The notes beneath the pieces are model-generated. The model did no database searches, had not been told where the DNA came from, and saw only the letters and a list, made by a program, of their open reading frames with translations. From the NCBI GenBank assembly GCA_946894095.1, contig OX335660.1, positions 3,973,001 to 4,037,000 of the forward strand: 64,000 nucleotides of DNA. The letters are read 5' to 3'. This document shows positions 42,682-53,512 of the stretch, in pieces. This stretch comes from Incurvaria masculella (taxonomy: Eukaryota; Arthropoda; Insecta; Lepidoptera; Incurvariidae). Numbering within the stretch: position 1 is the stretch's first letter; each line of letters begins with the position of its first letter. A program made the translations under genes and the position numbers.

Positions 42682-45064
42682 ATGCGTGACGACCTAGCTT
42701 TTAATATTCAGTTTTGTGAATTAATTGAGAATCATTCTGTTATTTATGATTACAATAGGTCTGACTATTGTAACAGAAATGTTCAAGACCAAGCTTGGGA
42801 ATCGATTGCCAGGACAATAAACGAAAACGGTAAGTAGTACCTATTCTTTATTTAAAAAACATCAACATATCCTCGTGCGTACCTACATCTGTTCTTTACG
42901 TAGTACATTAGAAATAAAAAAATGTGTACTCTTTGTTTTAATGGTAAAACAGAAATATTTTAATGTAATATTAATGTGATATTTTCTTAATTCCTCTGCG
43001 TGTTGTGTGTATGCGTTGTGTGAGTGTGTGTGTGTGCGAGGGTGCGGCGTGCGTGCGTGCGCGCGCGTGTGTGTGTGTGTGTGTGTGATGGTGTGTGTGT
43101 GTGTTTATACATTGTGCCTATTTTGGTACGGAATAGGTGCCCGATTTACAAAATAGTTGGTGAGGTATTCCCTGACACCATCTGCAGTTTCTCTGTATAG
43201 TGAATCAATTCTTGTTCCAACCAACGTATTTTGGATGTATGGCGCTGTAAATTTTCCATCGCATCTTCGAATAACATTGTGCAATATACACATTGCTTGT
43301 ATAATTACATCAGCTTTAGCAGGTTCACAGCACATGGGCATGCTCAGTCCTTGAAATTTAGTCCTTGCCATTCCAAAGGCACATTCTACTGATTTCCGTC
43401 CTCTGCTTAGTCTGTTATTGAATATTCTTCTATCATTTGTCAATTGATTCCGCGAATAAGGTTTCATTACGTTTTTTTTCAGAGAGAAAGCTTCATCTGC
43501 CACAAAATAATATGGCATAGGTTGTACTTCTCCGGGCAATGGACTATGGTCCGGTAAATTAAGGTCTTCACGCTGCATTGCTTGTCCGAGAGCACTGGCT
43601 TGAAATGCACGCCCGTCACTATTTCTCCCGTATTCCCCAACATCTATCGTTACGAATAACCCGTCAGCGTCTACCAATGCTAATAACACAATCGAAAAGT
43701 ATCCTTTGTAATTTATGTACGCTGATCCCGTGTTAGATGGAGCTTTTATTCTAATATGTTTGCCATCCAGACTTCCCACACAATTCGGTAAATTCCAAAG
43801 AGTATGGAAACGCGCAGCTATCTCTAGCCATTTTTCTACATTGGGTGTAGGCATATATTCGGGTTGTAATGTTTGCCATAGAACTTGACAGGTATTATGT
43901 ACTATTTCTCGAATTGTAGATTTTCCTCGTAGAAAGTAAACTGACAGTGATTTAAATGAACACCCATCTGCGAAATACCTGTAAATAAATATACAAATAT
44001 AAATTAGGTATACATATTACTATACTGTGCACCGTGATTTTTTATTCGCGGAGGCTATTGTGCCAGAAAGTAACATTCTTAATTCTTTACATAAGTAGGT
44101 ACTCGTATTACTGATATAGGCTCTATAGTCTCTGCGAATAAAAACTCACAATAAGTAATTCACTTCATTATATTTATTCGATGATTTGATTGTTTCAGTA
44201 CAAGCTTGCAAAGATCGTTGGAAAAACATAAGGAACAGATATGCAAAATACAAAAAACTTCTATCACTTCCATCTGGCTCTGCAGCCAAGAAGGTAAAAG
44301 AATATTACCTTGCCCAGCACTTGCATTTTTTGGATAAATATTTGAAATCAAGACCTTCCAAATCTAATCTAGAACCACAATGCAGGTCAGATACTCATAC
44401 GGACGAAAGTGAACTTGATGAGGAGGAGTCAATGTCGCCGTTTCGGCCTCCGTCCCATTCACCCTCTCCACAGGCTCAAAATCATCCTTCGCCGTTATCA
44501 TCGGACTCGAGTAAAAAAAGTAAAATGCCTACTTTGAAAGACGTCAATCAATCTGCTTTTGATTACTTTAACAGAAAACGACAAAATAGCGAGAAACAAA
44601 TGCAACCTCTTGATACAGATCTTGCCTTCCTTCAAAGCATGTTGTCTGATATGAAGGCCATGAATCTTGTTCAAAAACGAAGGTTCAAGATGGGAGTAAT
44701 GCAGTTGGCGGCGCAAATCTTAGATGGAAACGAGGCAGCATCGACATCAGAACCAGCATATTCTACCCGCATTTCTCAAAACAACATAGCCACGGTGTCT
44801 TCTATACAACAGCCGTTTCATAATGTTGCACCTCCATCGACAATAGAGCAAAATCAAAATGTTGCACCTCCATCAACAATAGAGCAAAATCAGAATGTTG
44901 CATCTCCATCAATATCTGTGCAGGATGAGAATACCCCAACGTTTTTCACTCTATCACCCTATTCAACAATTAGTTCAGTTTCGGCTGCACACGTCACCAA
45001 TACATCTTTTTTGAATGAAAAATTACCTCTGAACTACACGTACAATTTTTCTACACCAAAGTAA
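42682..45064 (+). CDS. MADF-BESS DNA-binding protein of Harbinger 1 (two exons)
   Basis: Exon 1 is 42682-42829 (ATG, donor CG/GTAAGT) and exon 2 is 44199-45064 (acceptor TTTCAG). They join in phase 1 to give 337 residues. Residues ~8-90 form a MADF (Myb/SANT-like) domain: FCELIENHSVIYDY, QAWESIA, then ACKDRWKNIRNRYAKYKK. A BESS motif follows near 190-225 (DTDLAFLQSMLSDMK ... RRFKMGVMQLA), used for protein contacts. A 12-residue repeat (NVAPPSTIEQNQ) occurs about three times near 260-295. In Harbinger elements such a protein recruits the transposase to the ends and the nucleus. The intron contains transposase exon 2 on the other strand. Confidence 0.85.
43021..43105. repeat. GT/GC microsatellite
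   Basis: An irregular (TG)n/(CG)n tract directly next to the transposase stop. It is 3' UTR of that gene and intron of the MADF gene. Confidence 0.9.
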
Positions 45065-45499
45065 TCCATCGGATTACTTTAGTGTAGAAAAATTATACAC
45101 ATCAACATCGGTTTGAGCGTGCACATATTTCAAAAGTTAATTAAACCTTATTATGTAACACAATTTTCTGTTAGTATTAAAGTAATTAAAAAAGATAATG
45201 TATTTCACTTACCTTAACGTTATAAGTAATCTTTCTTCAGCACTAATAGATACTCTCCAATTTGTGTGCTTTCTCTGTAAAGCATTTCTCACTTTGGACA
45301 TGATAATATTAAAACACTGTGGAGTCATTTTATACACTGTGACAAAACGATCTGGGTAATTGTGTAGGTCCTCCATTATTTTAAAAAATCGATTGTCTTC
45401 ATTGCTTAGCCATACCGGATGTACCCAGTAACGTCTAACCCTCTGTATATTAGCGAGATTTACCAGTGCTAGTACATCTTCATCTTCAGAAGAAGACAT
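43105..45499 (-). CDS. Harbinger transposase of element 1 (two exons)
   Basis: Exon 1 is 45499-45213 (ATG, donor AAG/GTAAGT) and exon 2 is 43978-43105 (acceptor TTTACAG). They join in phase 2 to give 386 residues, the normal size of the family. The catalytic core (DDE_4) shows Asp in GSLDGKH (~167), Asp in GRNSDG (~217) and Glu in SVECAFG (~294), and ends with MCILHNVIRR. The N-terminal exon holds helical sequence with WRVSISAEERLLITLR. No stop or frameshift is seen, so it is probably functional. The intron contains MADF exon 2 on the opposite strand. Confidence 0.9.
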
Positions 45500-45673
45500 G
45501 TCGACGTGACAAAATCAGACTGTTGAATGCCGAAAATAGTCCTGACTGCGCGACTGCGTCGCGTCCGCGCCCCGTCTCTTCTATATAACTTCAAAAGTCG
45601 CGTCCGTGTCTCGTCTCCGCCCTGTCCGCGACGCGTCCTCGTCTTACGTCTCTTCTGTCTGGCCTGCGCCTAA

Positions 45674-46477
45674 GGGCTGAGAAATATCAATGAAAGTCCT
45701 CTCAAACAAAATGAATACCATACCGTTGCGTATGGTGGCGTTACTTGCGGCGTCATTTTGACCGCTCTCTCTAAAATAGAAACGATTTACTATTTTAGCA
45801 CTGAATGTTAGAAAGCGGATGGCGCAGGGCGGAACACCGACTCTTCTATACGTGTTTTGTTCGAATCCCGATAGCCTGAATTTTTTTTTTTTCGTTTTTT
45901 ACACTTAATTGTTTATGGGGTCTCGCATATAATTATAGCATGGATTAGACTTAATAGATATACACATATCTATTATGATCTCGGCTCTCACTTCCATCAT
46001 TTATTCATCATATATACAGTAAGAATTATAACATAAAAGTAACACAATGAGTTAGTAAGTAGTTATGAAGAACAGGGGCCATCTCAGCATAAGTTGCATT
46101 TCACTCAGTGAGCAGCAACGCTAAAACAATAAAATAAAAAACAAATCCTTATAAATATCATATCTGTCGAAACGTATTCAAAAAAGAGAGGGAAAAAACA
46201 AATAAGCAACACAATACAAAAAAAAAAGGGAAAACCAAAATCAAAAAGTATTACACACACATCCGTTTAAAACATAAATCACATTTGAAGAAATGGAAGC
46301 AAAATTCGCAAACTAGCTAAACATTTACATAGTCACCCAAGCACTAACTTTAAGGGTGCTTTATTGACTTTTAAGAAGCAACGCTTGATGATAATGGAAC
46401 TATAGGATACATACAATCAGCCTAAAGAGCCTATGGCAGTATCAAATAAAGTACACTCTCATAGAATACAATAACTT
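45674..46477. other. Non-coding stretch with tRNA-like A/B boxes
   Basis: TGGCGCAGGGCGG (45820-45832) and GTTCGAATCCC (45859-45869) are spaced like pol III A and B boxes, followed by a T-rich run. This could be the head of a tRNA-derived SINE. The remainder is AT-rich without genes. Confidence 0.35.
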
Positions 46478-46795
46478 CTATCCGGGTAGAGATGGCGCCA
46501 CGTGTTTATGTAGTCGATTAGTATTAGCGATTAGAAGATCATGGCGCGATAGATGGTGCTGTGAAATTAAATATTTTATTGAAAATTGCAGCAAGACCGA
46601 AATTCTGCAAATATTTTCGCCGCAACTATTTACTATGGCATTATATACTTTATAATTATATTCTTTGCTTTCTGTGTAAAATAACTTTGTATAGGTCAGA
46701 ACAGCATTAAATAAGGCATGGGGAACTATCTTTTGTCTCAAAGAAGATCGTGAAACGTATGAAAATTTGTATGGGTAACCCATAATATCTTCAAA

Positions 46796-46987
46796 CTAGG
46801 TATATGAAAACGCACCTGCAATGGCCTCGTGATAGGAATAGAATGTAGCTTTTTCAATTATAAGATTATGAATACAAAACTCCTTCACCCAGAGCTGTCG
46901 GTAATAAAATATTTCCTGTACAGGAATATGGGATAATGGTAGGTTCTGCATGTAATCAATACATATTCCCAAAGCATTGGGATCCAT
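46796..46987 (-). pseudogene. Fragment of a second DUF7869-like gene
   Basis: Sixty-three codons on minus read DYMQNLPLSHIPVQEIFYYR and QLWVKEFCIHNL, then YSYHEAIAG. This aligns by eye with the AMDYQKNLSM ... YYKRQLTFNTFNIHAL ... YCYDETIAK region of the protein at 33185-34456. It stops where the acidic blocks should follow. It is a scrap of a related but distinct element. Confidence 0.55.
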
Positions 46988-47099
46988 TTTTCAGATATCT
47001 TTAACTTCTTCAATGCATTTATAGAATTTACTTAGAATTATTGTTTGCGCAGCGCTCGGAGCGAATCTTGATTGATATTTTTTCTTACTTCTTTTTTCA

Positions 47100-47420
47100 C
47101 GCGTCACTTAAATCTTTTTTTATATCAATACGATTTTCCTTATTAGATAAAATCATTGACAGCGCTGTATCCATGTGCGAGCCAAAACCCAGCCGCTGTT
47201 GTTATTCTTCCAGTCTTTTATCCCTAGATCTCGCCGCCTCCGGGACTGCTGCTGAAATCCCTGGATTTAATTGAGGAGCCTGAAGGAGGGGACAATTTCG
47301 TGGTATTTGTACAAATTTGTTTTTATACTGATAGATGTTTGCTATAGCTACTATTTGTATGTGGGAGCAATATATGGTTCCCACAGTCGCCTCCTGATGA
47401 TTGCGAATGGTAGACAACAT
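47100..47420 (-). pseudogene. DIRS-type Gag fragment
   Basis: On minus, LLQAPQLNPGISAAVPEAAR and SRDKRLEE are followed by a stop and then QQRLGFGSHMDTALSMIL in frame. The LQAP.LN..ISAAVP block is also present at 52560-52600 in the DIRS element, so both belong to the same Gag family. No ITR or RT lies next to it. Confidence 0.65.
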
Positions 47421-47429
47421 GCTAATTTT

Positions 47430-48244
47430 GGCTAAATCATAAAGCGATCAGTCAAAACTATGAAATCTTCACATATCAATATTTTGCGAGACACAAACAT
47501 CTCAAACCTTCAGAAAAGGGTAATAAAATAAAATATATTTATTAAAATAATTATATTCTTTGTTAAATAAGGGAGCCTCAAGCACGCTCCCAATACAATA
47601 TTTTTTTTATGAGTGTCTGTCATACCGACTTGCTACACAGACTCCCCAAAGTTACAAGTTTCCTATTTCTTAACTACAACCTATCCCTAAAGCTACAAAG
47701 TAACACGTAATATATGAAATTCTATCAACATTAATGAAAATAACAATTCATTAATTTGAAATTTGTAAACAAAAATATAATTAGATGTTAACTGCTGAAA
47801 TCAAATTAAAAGGCAATCGATTTAATTAATCAACATCAAAATATCAATTTAAATTCAAAACAAAAAATAACAATAATAATAGCATATTATAAGTAATCAA
47901 TATCTTAACTATAATTGATAAACATGTGTGACTTACATCAAAATTGAAAATATAGTTTAAAGTTATACATTACGACAACCTAAGACTCTAAAATTGAAAT
48001 CGTGATAGTTCATGAAAATGAAAATATTTCGTAGTACCTCTACGCTCAATGATTATCTCCTGTGTAGCACTCTTTTTTCTCTATACTTCTACGAAGATGT
48101 AGCAATGTCTACATTTAAAATAAAGCTAAAGCATGTTTACAACTTCATTTGAATAGATACAATAAAGCAATTATAAAACTACGGCCACACGTTTTGTTAG
48201 TGGTTCCCTTCCTATAATTAATTTTACTGTATGTGATTCCTTAA
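47430..48244. other. AT-rich stretch downstream of gypsy 4 pol
   Basis: On minus, GGAAGGGAA near 48205-48215 could be the polypurine tract of gypsy 4 with its 3' LTR beyond, but no second LTR exists in the window to define it. No gene. Confidence 0.35.
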
Positions 48245-48620
48245 TTACTTGTAATATCTTTCTAAATTAATCGCGTTATGATTACCTCTAACTACCTTAG
48301 TCTCTGGATCAATTAATGTGTAAGTATTTTTGTACGGTCTTTCGGCGATAAGGTAGGGGCCTTGATATTTCAGGAAAAAAATCGAAATTTTGTTTTGATT
48401 TGAATCTGATATCGAATAAAGCCGGAGTTTAACATATTGTCGAATCTCATAATTTATTATTCGATGATTTTTATCAAAGTATTTGCATCGTTTATTTGCA
48501 CTCAATATAATGTTTCGGGTCGCAATTTTCCTCGCTTCTTCAATATTAGGTGATGGATGTTGAATCTTCGGTAAATATTTTTCAATGTCTGAGACATACT
48601 CTTCTCCAAAGAGTAAATAA
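48245..48620 (-). pseudogene. pol: Gypsy 4 integrase C-terminus (distal side of DIRS insertion)
   Basis: On minus the frame starts at the DIRS junction with LLFGEEYVSDIEKYLP and continues through a basic helix (ARKIATRN, KYFDKNHRI) to a GPYLIAERPYKNTYTL chromodomain-like C-terminal barrel, ending NLERYYK. This is the end of a Ty3/gypsy integrase. Its upstream part resumes at 53513. The frame itself is open and was presumably intact before the DIRS insertion on this side. Confidence 0.8.
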
Positions 48621-48626
48621 TAAATG

Positions 48627-48985
48627 ATCAAACGAACTTCTTAAGTGAAGTTCGATCGTTATTATATTTCGTCGCTTCATTCTTCAGATATTATATTACC
48701 AGGTAGTCCTTTGAACCTACAAGACGACTTCGCACTTTTTTAAAAGACATTCAGTTGACTTAAACGGAAATATAGTCTATCTGCTACCACGCCGCTGGCG
48801 TGTTTTCTCATTATTTTTAGAGAATTCTTACCAACTCAAAACTTTGCTGGGTTTTGGGAGGGAGGGAACTCATATCTTCGAATGAAGCGACTCATATAAT
48901 AACGATCGAACTTCACTTAAGAAGTTCGTTTAATCATTTATTATATTTCGTCGCTTCATTCTTCAGATATTATATTACCAGGTAG
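48627..48985 (-). repeat. DIRS right terminus and internal complementary region
   Basis: The terminal extension 48627-48660 (palindromic core CGAACTTC-TTAAGT-GAAGTTCG), the ITR from 48661, then at 48901-48985 an inverted copy of the extension fused to ITR sequence ATTATATTTCGTCGCTTCAT. This copy would guide circle closure. Confidence 0.85.
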
Positions 48986-49149
48986 AATTTCAGAGCGATT
49001 TCAAAGTTTTGCTCTTCCTGCATTGATTAACACATCATGGTAATGAAATTAAGATGATATAGGTTTTATCATTAAAAAAAATAACTTTAAGTTAAGTTAA
49101 CCCAGTCGTTTTCTAACTTTTTTTATAAATGTTACACACGTTTTTCTAC

Positions 49150-50139
49150 GTGGTGGGAAGTAAGCAAACGGATTTTGCAAAGCTTCCTTTGTCTAATGAT
49201 TCTATTGTAAAAGCGAGCAAAGGTGCTGGATGAGTCTGTCCAACCCGCTGTACTCGTATTTCGTATGGTCGCCCAGTCGACCCCGGGGCGCGGCGCGTCG
49301 CACTGCCGAGGTGGATGCGTGGCGTGTACTATGCCCCCTGAAGGTGGGTACGTCCACACCGCTATCTGCCAATACGACTTTGATCCATCTACTGATGGAC
49401 TGTGTGGTAGCGGCTCTGTGTGGTGCTTTGTATGTCACTAGGAGTTTACCTGTACCTCCAGTTCTCTTAGTTTTTGTAACCGAAATAATATATTCTTTGA
49501 GACCAGTAGCAGGGCATATTCTTATATTATCCTTACCTTCCTAGGGTAAGGTGAGCACGGGTTGGTCCAGGCCTAGGCGGACGTTTTAATAGTGTCTGAA
49601 ATAATTATTTTTATGTCAATATCTGTAATTGATATATTTTTCAATTGTATGAGGGAAAGGGTTTGAACCCTATGACCGGTATATAATACTAGTAAAATTG
49701 TTAGATTTTTTATTTTTTATATATACTTTTTCTAGACTTCGATTTGTATTTGGAAACCACTCTGCTATGTGGTTTGATACTTGCTGAGGGTTCACATATA
49801 AGTATATTTGGATCCTTAAGGTTTTAATTTGAATGCTCCTTAAGCAGGCGTTTTACCCATTTGTCAAATACAATATTATTGCCTAAAACAGTGACAGGTC
49901 AGATAGATCGGTGGCTGTTTAAAGATCCATAGGAACACCCCTTAATAAATGTTTTACTTAAAAAACTTAAAACAAGTTGCTTTGACGATAAAAAATACGT
50001 TAGGATCTTCATAGTCACTAACTTGCCACCAGAGCTTAAGTGAAACGTTATATTGCTTTACCGTACTGACAGATAGTGAAGCTAACATCAAGGTCAGCGC
50101 GTCTGGTGGGGACCCACGTCGGATGAAAGCCTGCTGCAA
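49150..50139 (-). pseudogene. DIRS tyrosine recombinase
   Basis: The N-terminal SAM-like part is seen at 50139-49960 (LMLASLSVSTVKQYNVSLKL, then WW). The catalytic part contains TTQSISRWIK, FRGHSTRHAS with the H-X2-R box (~49340-49370) and, after a frameshift, STFARFYNR with the presumed nucleophilic Tyr (~49206). The enzyme would integrate the circular DNA without a target duplication. At least two frameshifts inactivate it. A 16-bp perfect hairpin (50142-50177) lies at its 5' end. Confidence 0.8.
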
Positions 50140-50699
50140 AGCCTCGGAACACCCAGGTTACCCTGGGTGTTCCGAGGTTCGCGTGCAAGAGATGGTGTTC
50201 TCTGAAACGCGATTGCAAGAGATACTTCTCAAGCTTGAAATATGAAATGTTTGATATCAGCAAACTCTGCAGCATGGAAACCAAGGCTGTGATGGCCAAT
50301 AAGGAAAGACTGATATACTGTTTGCACCGTCGTCATAAATTTTTCCTAAGCTTTTTAAGATCAAGGAAAAAAAGGGGGAATGCATGAAATATTTTTTCAT
50401 GCCCATCGATGGTAAATGCATCGACAGCTATGGCGTTTGCAACTTGTTTCCAGGATATAAAATTCTTGCATTTTGCGTTAATGCGAGAGGAGAACAAATC
50501 AATCTGTGGTACGCTAAACTGTCGTACGATAGCATGAAATAATTACCATTGTGTATTGGGTTTATTATTCAAGATTCGAAATTTGCACGGTTCTCCTTTG
50601 TGTTGACATAAAAAGCGAATCACCAAATGTTTCGCTCCTTGCACCATCGCCAAATTATCCTAGATAACTCTTTTAGGTGAGGAAACCGTATACTTCACA

Positions 50700-50930
50700 T
50701 GCGGTTGATGTTGCTAATTCCGGTGTTGTTGTTAGTCGACATTTTTACACAATTATTCTGGTATTGAGCAAAGCTCTTCAAACCTAGAAATACAGCTAAC
50801 AATTCAAGGTAATTTATATGGAAATTTTGTTCAGAAGACTTCCACTTACCATTGGCTCGATTGGCACCGCAGACTGCACCCCAGACTACCCTGGAGGCGT
50901 CAGAATAGATCTCTAGTTAAAAACTCTCAT
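50700..50930 (-). pseudogene. DIRS RNase H
   Basis: On minus the translation gives IYSDASRVVWGAVCGA (first Asp), a W followed by FHINYLELLAVFLGLK (Glu in YLELLA), as in DIRS-type RNase H. The region toward 50340 is too decayed to read continuously. Confidence 0.7.
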
Positions 50931-51399
50931 AGAATTGGTGGTTGTAAGTATGACCACCAGATGAGGTCATCTAGTAAACTGCCGGGCAGTTTTATTTTAG
51001 CTTCATAATCGTTGTTGTTTCTTGATGAAGCAAGGTTCTTATGACTAAAAGTTTTGTATACAGCCAAACATATCTTACGCTAGGGCAGGCAGTACACCGA
51101 TAAGTTGAGCAAACTCACGGATAGTACAGATAGGTAAAGGTGAGTATTTTTTATAAGTTTACAATATTATGTCAATTTTCTAGTGGCAAACGAATTAATA
51201 AGTTCTTTGTGTCCAATTCAAAGCCCATAAATCTACGTATTTGTTTCGGATGTATCGAACTTTTGTCATGGTTTTTGCAGAAGCCTAAGTATTGTAGAAG
51301 TTTCACTGTCTCATTAACTTTGAGAGTACACTCCTCGAGGTATCGATTGCAATATATATATATATTGACCTATACGTGGGATATCATCAAAATAAAAAA

Positions 51400-51950
51400 C
51401 TAATTTAAATCCCCTAATAAAATATCACTTTTTCATCAATAATTTCATAATTTCGTGACTAATTTAAGGGCAATGCATAAACCATGCGGCATAGTCATGA
51501 ATTCGTATGTGGATATGTATTTAGCGGACTCAAATTGAAACGTAAATATTTTCTACCTTTGAGAGATAGGAATGAGAAACTCCTCTTTGAAATCTATAGT
51601 GGCTAGATACCCGTTTTTGTGTATTAGTTTCGACGAAGTGCGGTAATCTTCTATTTTAAAATGAGAGGTTGAAATAAACTTATTTAGGGACTATGAAGCA
51701 TTTCATCACCGTACATTCATTCACCGTTCGGGTTTTGGTGCGAGGAAAACTTTCCATATAAATTGATCTATAGCAGGTGTAAATTTTGATATGGCGCCAA
51801 AGTTAATCCTTCATTAATGGCTATATTCATATCCTCTAATCTGCTTTCAGAAAAACGATGTGGGGATACTATAGATTTTTTTTTTCTACAGAAATCGGTG
51901 GTGTAGCCATAGAAGCCAATCTAGTACTACGCTTTTAGATTTTATATTTA
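51400..51950 (-). pseudogene. DIRS reverse transcriptase
   Basis: On minus, LIHKNGYLATIDFKEEFLIP (first catalytic Asp of palm, ~51610) and FMTMPHGLCIA are recognisable, then decay. The YxDD box is not convincingly readable. Multiple stops. Confidence 0.6.
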
Positions 51951-52029
51951 GCCAAAAGTTTTAAATATGGCTAATTCTGTCTGCATGTACCTGAACTACA
52001 CGTTGCTTGTTGTACACGTGGCTTGTTCG

Positions 52030-53298
52030 TGTCACATGGCCGTGGTGCACTCGCATAGGGTCGGCCAATGTTCGGCCCCGGGTGTTGCGGCTATATTGGC
52101 CTCCTGTACGTGGGCCCTCCCCCCCCCCCCGGTCCGAAGGATAAGAAGGAGGGGCTTGCCAGTTTCCCGAGAAAAATGGACAAGTACCCGTCGGCTGCGT
52201 AGCACTTGGTGTCTTCTACGTGCTGACTTTCTTGACCTGAAGACCTTGTTTTTCAAGGCTTTCGTTGCCTTGAGAGTTTTGCACCGAACAGTGTGCTGTC
52301 ACGATTTGCGTCTTGAATGACGTGTATCAAGGCTCGGCATAATAGGTAAGTTTTATGCGACTTTTGGTAGAATCTGAGTGCAGGTCGCTCAGTATTCGAC
52401 AGCTATTGCTGATATGTTTAATAGTCTGTATTTTATCTTCACCTTTCAGGTGTAGATCCATCCGCTTATTAATAGCTGATATGCTTATTCCTACCTGTTT
52501 TTGGTAAGCCATTAATTTTTTAAATCGATTTCTCACCATATCCGGTACGGCCGCTGAAATCTCTGCGTTTAGTTTGGGGGCCTGTAGGAATTTATGTTGC
52601 ATGCATGGGATTAAGTACCATTTGAGTATTTTTTCTTCGTCTTCTTTAGACATCCCCTTCTTAAGGAGGGGGAACCAGAGATTTCGCCAGATTTAGGTGA
52701 CAAACTCGGGGGTGTGGCCTGACACTTCACCGAGTGCCGACAGAATTTCTGGAACTAATGCGGGATTTTTCGGTGCGCTAGTTTCTAGCTGGGCATAGTT
52801 CGGCTGTGTTACCTTTGACAGAACCGTCTCATCAAAAAATTTATTCGCTGAAGTGGTGGTTTCGTTAGGAACTAATATTGCCGAGCCCCGGGCCTCCGGC
52901 GCAACCTCCGTCACGTTGGTACTTAAAAACCAAAAAATATCTTTGGCTTTGTAAATGCTCTCACCCCACTTGGGATAGATATGCACATACGTATATTCCT
53001 GTCTGGCTATGTGACGCAGCGGATTGTGTATATCTATTGCAGATTGCACATTTTTGCTGCTTTTTATATCGTTGAAGACTCGCAGTCAACCCCGATAAAT
53101 AATGTTCATAGTTATTGACTCGCAGTCAATCCCCATGATAGTACCAGCGATTCGTCTAATTCTTGTAAGAGTATGGAATCTTACCGTCGTAAACCCTGTC
53201 CAGTGACAAGGATTAGTTTCGTTTACAATGTTTTGTTCCAATCGACTTATTTTTTCTTGATATCGTTCAATGCGATCTTGAGTATGCCGCTTTGGCAT
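52030..53298 (-). pseudogene. DIRS Gag-like ORF
   Basis: It starts MPKRHTQDRIERYQEKISRL (53298), a short coiled-coil start, followed by frame breaks. It continues at 52653-52327 with MSKEDEEKILKWYLIP, LQAPKLNAEISAAVPDMV and a helical tail ending SRIKLTYY. A Gly/Pro-rich C-terminus lies near 52100. The domain order matches what I recall for lepidopteran DIRS Gag. Frames change at least twice. A direct repeat GACTCGCAGTCAA interrupts it near 53076 and 53116. Confidence 0.65.
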
Positions 53299-53512
53299 TT
53301 TGGAAAAAATATTGTTTTCGAAAATGACAGTGACGCGTGCGTTCGTCGTCTCGCCCGAAAAAAGAATCAGAAAACACGCCAGCGGCGTGGTAGCAGATAG
53401 ACTATATTTCCGTTTAAGTCAACTGAATGTCTTTTAAAAAAGTGCGAAGTCGTCTTGTAGGTTTAAAGGACTACCTGGTAATATAATATCTGAAGAATGA
53501 AGCGACGAAATA

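Larger units (their letters stand above)
42359..45670. mobile_element. PIF/Harbinger transposon 1, two interlocked genes
   Basis: The element is 3.3 kb. It is flanked by TAA (42356-42358 and 45671-45673), the usual 3-bp TWA duplication. Terminal inverted repeats of about 48 bp start GGCGC.GG.CA.ACAGAA.A at both ends with a few mismatches. Sub-terminal DNA is CpG-rich with GACGGGGCGCG repeats. It encodes a MADF/BESS protein on plus and a DDE transposase on minus. The second exon of each sits in the intron of the other. Both genes can be read without stops. Confidence 0.92.
48621..53512 (-). mobile_element. DIRS-type tyrosine-recombinase retrotransposon, decayed
   Basis: The element is 4.9 kb and inserted in gypsy 4 integrase. 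It has inverted terminal repeats (48661-48812 and 53369-53514, about 150 bp) and an internal complementary region (48901-48985). The latter reproduces the right-end extension (48627-48660) joined to the start of the ITR, exactly the DIRS arrangement used to make a circular intermediate. Coding on minus runs Gag, RT, RNase H, tyrosine recombinase, all with frameshifts. No target duplication is expected for this class. Confidence 0.88.

Noticed and set aside
42359..45670. Reading the MADF ORF at 44186 as starting at its first in-frame ATG
   Set aside because: The first residues lie upstream of a clear TTTCAG acceptor. An upstream exon at 42682-42829 completes the MADF domain in phase.
45811..45880. 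Possible tRNA gene
   Set aside because: Only A-box- and B-box-like strings are present. No cloverleaf with an acceptor stem can be folded by eye. Kept only as a possible SINE head.
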